The notes beneath the pieces were generated by a model. That model was not told the DNA's origin. It saw only the letters and a program-made list of their open reading frames with translations, and searched no databases. Shown one piece after another: positions 8,339 through 14,332 of a DNA stretch of 19,797 bases. Each line of letters begins with the position of its first letter. Within the stretch, counting starts at the first letter, position 1. The stretch lies in assembly GCA_947258905.1 (NCBI GenBank), contig CAMYKF010000259.1, forward strand, positions 1 to 19,797. Reading direction: 5' to 3'. The DNA comes from an uncultured Pirellulaceae bacterium. GTDB lineage: Bacteria; Planctomycetota; Planctomycetia; Pirellulales; Pirellulaceae. A program made the translations under genes and the position numbers.

Positions 8339-8983
8339 TCACGATTTGCACACAAACTCGCTGCGGAAAACCGGATGATCATTCAGGCGCATGCGGCGTT
8401 CGAAATGGGTGCGGAAATCCATGTCGTGGCTGGCGGGTTGTTCAGCGACTGCCAGGGGACCTTGCAAGTTGGAATGTTCGGCAATCAGGTCGCAGACCGT
8501 TTCAAAATATTCTTCCACATCGGTCCAAAAGTGAAGCTGGCCGCCACGCCGCAGGACTCGCTGGATGTCCGCCACCATCTGTGGATTGATGACGCGTCGG
8601 CGGCGGTGACGCTCCTTCCACCAGGGATCGGGAAAATAGACGTGCACCGCCGAGACACTGTCGTCGGCCACGAACTCACGCATGAATTGCATGGCGTCAC
8701 CGCGAATGATGCGGGCGTTGTCACGCTCGTGTTTGGCAAGGCGGTAAGCCGCAAAACGGGCGTACTTTTTGGCAATTTCCACGCCCAGGAATCGCCGTTC
8801 GGGAAACGTCCCGGAAGCATTCAGCAGGTACAGGCCCTTGCCGCTGCCGAGCTCGATTTCCAGATCACCCGTGCCATCAAAGAATTCGTCGGCATCCCAG
8901 GGCGGTTGCAACTCCTCCAACTCGACGTAGTGTCCGGCGATGGAAATGGAGCGGTCAATTTTGGGCAGCGAGCGGCGTCCCAT
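8339..8983 (-). CDS. trmB: tRNA (guanine-N7-)-methyltransferase
   Basis: Methylates N7 of G46 in the tRNA variable loop using S-adenosylmethionine. It is 214 residues from the ATG at 8983, the usual size. ELGSGKG (44-50) is the AdoMet-binding loop, LGVEIAKKYA (66-75) follows as motif II, and FPDPWWKERHRRRR (117-130) is the TrmB signature for tRNA and AdoMet contact; TDVEEYF (154-160) is also typical. The frame stays open to a GTG at 9031, but that start would lie inside a terminator hairpin, so 8983 is preferred. No clear ribosome site is seen. The gene sits downstream of a tiny basic-protein gene on the same strand. Confidence 0.93.
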   Translation of the reverse strand: MGRRSLPKIDRSISIAGHYVELEELQPPWDADEFFDGTGDLEIELGSGKGLYLLNASGTFPERRFLGVEIAKKYARFAAYRLAKHERDNARIIRGDAMQFMREFVADDSVSAVHVYFPDPWWKERHRRRRVINPQMVADIQRVLRRGGQLHFWTDVEEYFETVCDLIAEHSNLQGPLAVAEQPASHDMDFRTHFERRMRLNDHPVFRSEFVCKS

Positions 8984-8999
8984 GATGTTGCGGCGGGGC

Positions 9000-9034
9000 A
9001 AAAGAAAGGACCGGTGCATCTGGCGAAACACCGG
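9000..9034 (-). terminator. Intrinsic terminator after the 33-aa basic protein gene
   Basis: Read on the minus strand: CCGGTG stem (9034-9029), 12-nt loop, CACCGG (9016-9011), then TCCTTTCTTTT. Two further G-C pairs can extend the stem across a one-base bulge. It ends 16 bp before the trmB ATG, so it may fully separate the genes or act as a leaky attenuator. Confidence 0.6.
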
Positions 9035-9072
9035 CCGGAATTTTCAATAAACGGATAGCAAGCCTGTCATCC

Positions 9073-9174
9073 TTATGGAGTCTTGATTTTCTTGCGTTTC
9101 GCCTTGCGCGCCTTGGCATTGGCCGGGCGTTTGCCGTGATTGGCTTTCTTGACTTTGTGTGTTGGCTTGGCCAT
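9073..9174 (-). CDS. 33-residue highly basic protein, function unknown
   Basis: A complete tiny gene: ATG at 9174, GAGG Shine-Dalgarno 8 nt upstream, a good promoter (9215-9242) and a terminator downstream. The product starts MAKPTHKVKKANHGKRP and ends KRKKIKTP. It has 11 Lys, 3 Arg, 2 His and no acidic residue, so it is extremely basic and probably binds RNA, DNA or the ribosome. It resembles small ribosome-associated proteins in composition (bTHX-like size), but I do not recognise it as bTHX or L36. The frame is open upstream to 9285, but that extension would start upstream of the promoter and is rejected. I recall similar small proteins only vaguely from planctomycetes; the function is not known. 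Confidence 0.72.
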   Translation of the reverse strand: MAKPTHKVKKANHGKRPANAKARKAKRKKIKTP

Positions 9175-9214
9175 ATCGAAATCCTCGGTAAATGTGTGCA
9201 CTAATGAGCAGTGA

Positions 9215-9242
9215 AATATAGCGGGAAGGTTTTGCCTGGCAA
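9215..9242 (-). promoter_or_regulatory. Sigma-70-type promoter of the 33-aa basic protein gene
   Basis: On the minus strand: -35 TTGCCA (9242-9237, 5 of 6 to consensus), a 16-bp spacer, -10 TATATT (9220-9215, 5 of 6). The predicted start of transcription is near 9208, giving a leader of about 34 nt. It is one of the best sigma-70-like promoters seen in the window. Confidence 0.65.
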
Positions 9243-9385
9243 TGGCAAACGAGCCGGACAGGACCTGTCGCCGATTAACCCTCACCTGCCCCGGGCGACG
9301 AACCCCGGCGCGCCGGAATCCTCGACTCTCTCCAAGGGGCAGTCCTGGGAGTCATGAATGGAAACAATCCAGCGGACAATTTTGG

Positions 9386-10471
9386 CTAAACCTGCGAAAT
9401 CGGCAGGAAGCGGTTGGGGGCACTCAATACCATCAGGGCGCAGGCCGTGCTAAACGTGCGACTGGTGATACAGTGGTGACCAGTCCAGCTGCCGTCGCGG
9501 TTTTGCACGTCAATCAGCTTGTCGCGAACCGTCGGATACCAGCGGACCCAGTTGTCGCCACCCATCTGCATGAGCATTTCAGTCATGAAGTGGAATGTCA
9601 GGTACTCCTCGCCGCCCGCGGAGCCAAAGGTGCGGTTGTTGGTTTCCACCAACGCGAGGATATCGCCGAGCGCGGTCTTGGCCTTTTCTTCCTGATCACG
9701 GCCCATGGAATACAACACACGCAAACCGGCTGCCGTGCCGTACAGTCGATGATACCAGGAGCCACTGCCCCATGATCGACCCAGTTGCGGCATCTGGCTA
9801 ATCAGGTACTCGCCTGCCTGTTCGGAGGAACCGGACACGCCGATTCCGGCAAAGTTGGCAGCTCGCAAGCTGATCCAGCCACAGGCGGTGGCCAACAGCG
9901 GTGCCCACGCATCACTACCCCACGATCCGTCGCGATGCTGGTTCGTGGAGATGTAAGCCTCCAGTCGCTGCAACGCGCGATAGTAACGGTCGACGTTGGG
10001 CGATTCGCCCATCATCTGGCTGAGGCAAATGGTGGAAAAGAAATGAGTCGCATAGGGGCCCAGGTCGCCTTCGATTTGCGACCGGGTGGATTGCAGCGCT
10101 CCGTTTCCGCCCATCGTTTCGACGCGACGCAGCAGAAAATTGGCGAGTCGTTTTTGACGGTTGTGGTGTTCGCCTTCCATAGGCGTCTGACCCTGGGACA
10201 ACAACGCCACGCCGACAACGCTGGTGCAGGCCACATCGGAATTGGTACCGATGTCCAGACCGGCGCCGCCGTCGCTGTTGATGGCCTTGATCAGCCAGCC
10301 GGTGCCTTTCTTGATCGCGGCCCGCGACTTGTCTGTGAATTCCTGCAGGTCGGCTTCGGAGATATTGGTCGTTTCATTGACATTGACGTTGGCCATGCCC
10401 AGCCGAGCCAGTCCCAGTCCGCCCAAACCTGCCGCAGTTGCTCCCAGCATATGTCTTCGGCTAACCGCCAT
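9386..10471 (-). CDS. Tat-exported prenyltransferase/squalene-oxidase-repeat protein
   Basis: A 361-residue protein. The N-terminus SRRHMLGATAAGLGGLGLA (4-22) is a twin-arginine signal, with likely cleavage near GMA (25-27). The mature part folds by pattern as an alpha/alpha barrel of squalene-cyclase-type repeats: QHRDGSW (178-184), QNRDGSW (323-329) and looser copies at GTGWLI...DGG (56-69) and GRSWGSGSWY (231-240). No DxDD or QW-rich cyclase core is visible, so a terpene cyclase is unlikely. Such proteins are common in planctomycetes and of unknown role, perhaps envelope binding proteins. A GGAG site lies 9 nt before the ATG at 10471. No operon partner is obvious. Confidence 0.85.
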   Translation of the reverse strand: MAVSRRHMLGATAAGLGGLGLARLGMANVNVNETTNISEADLQEFTDKSRAAIKKGTGWLIKAINSDGGAGLDIGTNSDVACTSVVGVALLSQGQTPMEGEHHNRQKRLANFLLRRVETMGGNGALQSTRSQIEGDLGPYATHFFSTICLSQMMGESPNVDRYYRALQRLEAYISTNQHRDGSWGSDAWAPLLATACGWISLRAANFAGIGVSGSSEQAGEYLISQMPQLGRSWGSGSWYHRLYGTAAGLRVLYSMGRDQEEKAKTALGDILALVETNNRTFGSAGGEEYLTFHFMTEMLMQMGGDNWVRWYPTVRDKLIDVQNRDGSWTGHHCITSRTFSTACALMVLSAPNRFLPISQV

Positions 10472-10699
10472 GATTCGAACTCCGGTTCCGGGTAATCGGG
10501 CCTCGCGGGACGTTGCCGCCCGCTACCTGTATCGCTCGATTTTAACCGTTTTCGCCAGCTAAAAGCAAACCAGTTATCGAGGCCGGGAGGGTCCCGATTT
10601 CCGCCAGTCAAGACAGGCTGCCGAATAATACGCAGGGTTTTCCTGTTCCAGCCTGATCTTCGCAGACGTGCGAGACCCCTGGCACGCAAGCAGCCTGTA

Positions 10700-10752
10700 C
10701 TGAGCGAGGGCTCAGCTACCAATCCGAGCAAGGGCCTCGCTCAGCTACAAAT
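10700..10752. repeat. Palindromic intergenic element
   Basis: CTGAGCGAGG (10700-10709) and its exact reverse complement CCTCGCTCAG (10735-10744) are separated by 25 bp. Overlapping them, CTCAGCTACCAAT (10711-10723) and CTCAGCTACAAAT (10740-10752) form a 13-bp direct repeat with one mismatch. The mix of inverted and direct copies looks like a dispersed REP-like element; copies elsewhere in the genome cannot be seen from here. Confidence 0.6.
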
Positions 10753-10915
10753 GCAGGGTTTGGCGGAACCGGGATGGGTAAATTCCGGTTTTTTCGTCAA
10801 TCGGTCGCGCAAGCAGGTCAGTTGGTTGGAGGCCCGCTGTGACAGCTCCGGGCAAGGAATCGCGAGCGATGGAGAGCATGGTTTGAAGCTGCGAGGAGTT
10901 GGCAAGTGAATTTGC

Positions 10916-10944
10916 TTGTATCGGCAAAGTAGCTTTTTTACAAT
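10916..10944 (+). promoter_or_regulatory. Promoter of the nucleoside hydrolase gene
   Basis: TTGTAT (10916-10921), a 17-bp spacer, TACAAT (10939-10944; 5 of 6 to the -10 consensus). Predicted transcript start is near 10951, just before the tandem duplication. It argues against a start codon at 10916. Confidence 0.45.
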
Positions 10945-10954
10945 TTCCAGCATT

Positions 10955-10986
10955 CTGCAGGAGAGCAGGCCTGCAGGAGAGCAGGC
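10955..10986 (+). repeat. Perfect 16-bp tandem duplication
   Basis: CTGCAGGAGAGCAGGC occurs twice in a row (10955-10970, 10971-10986) with no mismatch. The junction creates the 10-bp palindrome GCAGGCCTGC. Each copy carries an AGGAG that resembles a Shine-Dalgarno but lies too far from the proposed start. Confidence 0.9.
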
Positions 10987-11017
10987 AGATTCAATTCTCA
11001 ATAGGGATGAACCGCAA

Positions 11018-11962
11018 TTGTCAGGGCGCAAGGTGATTATCGACAGTGATATGGGTACCGACGACGCTGTGGCGTTGTGCATGGCCCTGTTCGACGAACG
11101 ACTGGACATCGTTGCGTTGACCGCAACGGAAGGCTGCGTGACGGCCGACCAGGCGACTCGCAACCTGCAAGCCATCGTGGGGATGCTGGATCCGGATCGT
11201 TACCCGCGACTGGGTGCGGCGGCACCGGCTGAAAACGCGCCGCCCATCAATACCACCTATCTCTACGGCGACGACGGCCTGGGCAACACGGGGTTTGCGG
11301 TATCCTCGCTACAGCACATGATGCCGTCGGACAAGTTGATTATCGATTGTGTGCGCTCGCATCCCGGCGATGTCACAATAATTTGCCTGGGGCCGTATAC
11401 GAATGTGGCCCGGGCTTTCCTGCGGGACCCCGGAGTCGCAGAATTGGTGGACCGCGTTGTGTTGACCGGCGGCAGCATTTGCGGCATCGGCAACATTACC
11501 CAGGCCGCGGAATTCAATTGCTATTTCGACCCCGAGAGCGCCCAGCAGGTCTTCATGTCACGCACGACCAAGACGCTGGTACCCCTGGACGTAACGACCC
11601 AGGTCAAATTTGGACTCGACCTGCTGGAGAAACTTCCGGAACGATATTGCCGGGTCGGCGGTTTCCTGCGGCAGATTTTGCCCTTTGCCTTTCGATCCTA
11701 CCGCCAGCTACTGGGGCAGGAAGACATTCATCTGAATGACGCGATCGGGATGCTGGCCTTGCTCGAGCCCGAGCTGTTTGAGTTCAAGTCGATGGCGGGG
11801 CAGGTCGAAGTGGACGGCCAATTAACGCGGGGTGTTACGGTGTTTGACCGGCGTTCAGTTCCCGAGTGGCGTTGCAATATGGAAGTCGCCACGCAAATTG
11901 CTGACGAGTCGGTGATCCCCAGCATTCTCAATCGACTGACCGTGGCCGGTAACGCCAGCTAG
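11018..11962 (+). CDS. Nucleoside hydrolase (inosine/uridine-preferring type)
   Basis: A 314-residue enzyme that should split the N-glycosidic bond of ribonucleosides into base and ribose for salvage. IIDSDMGTDDA (7-17) is the calcium-binding Asp cluster (D9, D11, D15, D16); GPYTNVARAF (125-134), TGGSI (150-154) and EFNCYFDPESA (165-175, N167) are the other family blocks. The position that usually carries the catalytic His-Asp pair reads N240-D241, so the His appears replaced. The TTG at 11018 is chosen because it begins right at the conserved N-terminal strand and because a promoter at 10916-10944 excludes longer starts; GTG at 11033 is an alternative. It converges with the HtrA gene downstream. 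Confidence 0.87.
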   Translation: MSGRKVIIDSDMGTDDAVALCMALFDERLDIVALTATEGCVTADQATRNLQAIVGMLDPDRYPRLGAAAPAENAPPINTTYLYGDDGLGNTGFAVSSLQHMMPSDKLIIDCVRSHPGDVTIICLGPYTNVARAFLRDPGVAELVDRVVLTGGSICGIGNITQAAEFNCYFDPESAQQVFMSRTTKTLVPLDVTTQVKFGLDLLEKLPERYCRVGGFLRQILPFAFRSYRQLLGQEDIHLNDAIGMLALLEPELFEFKSMAGQVEVDGQLTRGVTVFDRRSVPEWRCNMEVATQIADESVIPSILNRLTVAGNAS

Positions 11963-12095
11963 TGCGGCACGCGAGATTCCGTTTGACCCCGTAGCCGAAG
12001 TTGCAAAACCCCGGGTGTCTATTTCTCGGAGAAGGCCCGCCCCGAATTCTTGCGAATCCGGCTACCCTGGGTTGCACTGCCCAACAGGCGCGCGA

Positions 12096-13265
12096 CTATT
12101 CTTTTGAGCGGCTTCGGCTGCTGGCGGTCGACGTTGGTTGACGCTCTTCCACCGTCACGTTGACCTCGCGTTGCCCGCCATTGCGGAAGATGACCACCGA
12201 CACTTGCTTGCCGATGTCCGTCTGGCTGACTTCGCTGACCAGATGCGAGTCGTTGACGATCACGGTGCCGTTGAAATTCAGAATCACATCCCCCTTGCGC
12301 AATTCCGAGTCGGCGGCGGGGGAGTTGGGGGCAATGGCCGAGACCCGAGCGCCAAAAGCCGAGTTCAGCCCGATGGCCCGGGCCTTTTCCGGCGAGAAGC
12401 GGGCATCCAGGGTCACGCCCACAAAACCGCGTCGCACACGACCGTAACGCAGCAGGTCGCTAACCACCTTCTTCGCCATGTTCATGGGAATCGAGAATCC
12501 GATGCCATCGTTGCCACCGGAATTGCTGGCGATGGCCGTATTGATGCCGATCACCTCACCTCGCAGGTTCAATAGCGGACCGCCGCTGTTGCCTGGATTG
12601 ATAGCGGCGTCGGTTTGCAGGAAGTCCTGAAAGCGTACGCCTTCATCGCCCAGGTCCAGATCACGCCGGCCCCGGGCACTGATGATGCCGTAGCTGACCG
12701 AGTGGCTCAGTCCAAACGGGCTGCCCACGGCCACCACGAAGTCGCCAATTTCCACGTCATCACTGTCGCCAAAACGGGCGGCCGACAGTTCCTTTTCAGC
12801 CAGGAACATAACCGCGATATCGGAATCCGGATCGGTACGAACTTCGGTAGGATTGAAGAACCGGCCGTCGGACAACTGGACACGAATGTCCCGGTTGTTG
12901 GCGTCCATGATCACGTGTCGATTGGTGATCACAAAGAAGCGCTCGGCGTATTTCATAATCACGCCAGCGCCGGCTTCCTCGATCTTGGTCAGGCTGCTGT
13001 TGCTGCCACGCGTGGTCTTGTTGGCCTGAATGTGCACGACCGATGGTTGCACTACCCTGACTACTTTACGGAGCAGACCGTAATGACGCTGGATCAGATC
13101 GGCTTCTTCAGCCAGCGCCGTGTACATGCGGTCGCGTTCCACTTCGGAATCCCCACCGTGCTGAGCCAGTGCCGGCGCAGACAGCCAACCTGTCAACAAA
13201 AACACGGAGACAGCCAGCAGTGGTTGCAGGGAACGACCCGGTAAAATTGGCAAGCGTCTATTCAC
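12096..13265 (-). CDS. Exported HtrA/Deg-family serine protease with one PDZ domain
   Basis: A 389-residue S1C protease for envelope protein quality control. Residues 1-34 are a Sec signal ending PALA before Gln35. A helical stretch (41-70) precedes the trypsin-like domain with His117 in TNRHVI, Asp149 in DSDIAV and Ser227 in GNSGGP, so the triad is intact. A single PDZ domain covers about 281-375, and the tail is Ser/Arg-rich. DegP has two PDZ domains; one PDZ is closer to DegS, but DegS keeps a membrane anchor whereas this one has a cleavable signal. The start is GTG at 13265 with a weak ribosome site. It lies 127 bp downstream of the DksA-type gene on the same strand. Confidence 0.92.
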   Translation of the reverse strand: MNRRLPILPGRSLQPLLAVSVFLLTGWLSAPALAQHGGDSEVERDRMYTALAEEADLIQRHYGLLRKVVRVVQPSVVHIQANKTTRGSNSSLTKIEEAGAGVIMKYAERFFVITNRHVIMDANNRDIRVQLSDGRFFNPTEVRTDPDSDIAVMFLAEKELSAARFGDSDDVEIGDFVVAVGSPFGLSHSVSYGIISARGRRDLDLGDEGVRFQDFLQTDAAINPGNSGGPLLNLRGEVIGINTAIASNSGGNDGIGFSIPMNMAKKVVSDLLRYGRVRRGFVGVTLDARFSPEKARAIGLNSAFGARVSAIAPNSPAADSELRKGDVILNFNGTVIVNDSHLVSEVSQTDIGKQVSVVIFRNGGQREVNVTVEERQPTSTASSRSRSKE

Positions 13266-13392
13266 GTTGATCTTTCAGGCTGGGTATGCGAACGCCAATT
13301 CGCGTTTCAGTTTATTCGGTTGCCATCGATTATTCAAACGATTGGCACCCAAAAGCTGAGATTTCGCGGAGGGGGTGTTCGGGCTGTAACAA

Positions 13393-13839
13393 TCACGAAA
13401 AATTGGGATCAAAATCACCCAGCCGACTTTCATCGATCGGCGTCGTATCGCTGACCCGGCTCCAGTCGCCGTTGGCTTGCGGGGAGATGATACCCTGCTC
13501 AACTTTGCGTTTGCAGGAAACACACAGCGTGGCATAAGGCAGCGCCTGCAGCCGTGCCAGGGGGATGTTGCAGTTACAGGCCTCACATTTGCCATAACTG
13601 CCCTCTTTCATTTTCTCCAACGCGTATTCGATGTGAGCCAGTTCCCGGCTTTCAGCCTCGGCCAGCTTGGAAAAGATTTCGTCCTTGGCTGTGTCCAGCG
13701 CAAAATCGATGACATCGCCCGTTGCATTCTTGGACATTTCATTCAACCGGCTTTTGTCACCGGCCAGCGCCTGAACCAACGCACGACGACGTTCCAGCAG
13801 AATGCCTCTCAGTTTTTTGATGGCGTCTTTGCGAGCCAT
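13393..13839 (-). CDS. DksA/TraR-family zinc-finger transcription factor
   Basis: A 148-residue protein of the DksA type, which binds RNA polymerase in the secondary channel and works with ppGpp. An N-terminal coiled coil (5-78) carries D42-V-I-D45-F-A47, matching the DxxDxA tip motif needed for DksA activity in E. coli. A C4 zinc finger follows: Cys85-x2-Cys88-x17-Cys106-x2-Cys109. The C-terminal tail (119-148) is acidic and probably disordered. Start chosen at ATG 13839 because GGAG lies 6 nt upstream; the frame is open to 13872. It could instead be one of several DksA-like paralogues of distinct role. Confidence 0.88.
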   Translation of the reverse strand: MARKDAIKKLRGILLERRRALVQALAGDKSRLNEMSKNATGDVIDFALDTAKDEIFSKLAEAESRELAHIEYALEKMKEGSYGKCEACNCNIPLARLQALPYATLCVSCKRKVEQGIISPQANGDWSRVSDTTPIDESRLGDFDPNFS

Positions 13840-14332
13840 TGCTTGCTCCATGTTGGTGCGATTACGACGCACTGGTTTGCAATGCGGGTCTCTGTTCCAT
13901 GTTCCCCGAGCCGGATGTTCCCGCGAACACGTCCGGACCGGTTGCCAGAACTATAGTACGTGATTGCAGCTATCTGGCACCAGAAACCGGAACAGCAATT
14001 GAACCCTTGCGACAGCCAGGGTGCATTTTTTCGTTACGAACGGCATAACCGGAGCGTTCGACGGATTCGTGCCAATCACCGGCGATTGTTGACACCTGGG
14101 CAGACGCGAGGCCCGCAGCCGATGTTGCCAAAACGCATCACTGACCGGCCGCCTCGCCAAACCCGTGAAATTGCCCGGAAAACCACCCGTTAGTTATTTG
14201 ACCAGGCGTGGGCATCAAGCTACATCCACTTGGTGACAAATCGCGTTGCCTCGTGTGTGCGCTCGCAAATTGGACGCCGCATGCTTCCCGATACAACCAC
14301 AGTCAAGCTACTGAAATCCAAAGGACGCTCCC
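13840..14332. other. Divergent intergenic region, DksA-type gene to FHA gene
   Basis: About 490 bp with no convincing gene. A weak candidate promoter for the FHA gene is TTGACC (14198-14203), 17 bp, TACATC (14221-14226). An ACTATAGT palindrome lies near 13952-13959. I see no RNA gene or strong hairpin. Confidence 0.4.

Larger units (their letters stand above)
10472..11017. other. Divergent intergenic region with palindromic and tandem repeats
   Basis: About 546 bp between the starts of the prenyltransferase-like gene and the nucleoside hydrolase. It holds an inverted/direct repeat cluster (10700-10752), a promoter (10916-10944) and a 16-bp tandem duplication (10955-10986). The short open frames within it have no recognisable product. 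Confidence 0.6.

Noticed and set aside
8291..9058. 255-codon plus-strand frame opposite trmB
   Set aside because: It lies across trmB, which carries every TrmB motif.
10955..10986. CRISPR-like repeat
   Set aside because: Only two adjacent copies with no spacer and no cas genes.
11963..12095. Terminator between the converging nucleoside hydrolase and HtrA genes
   Set aside because: Only GTAGCCG (11991-11997) and CGGCTAC (12059-12065) pair, 61 bp apart and without a T-run.
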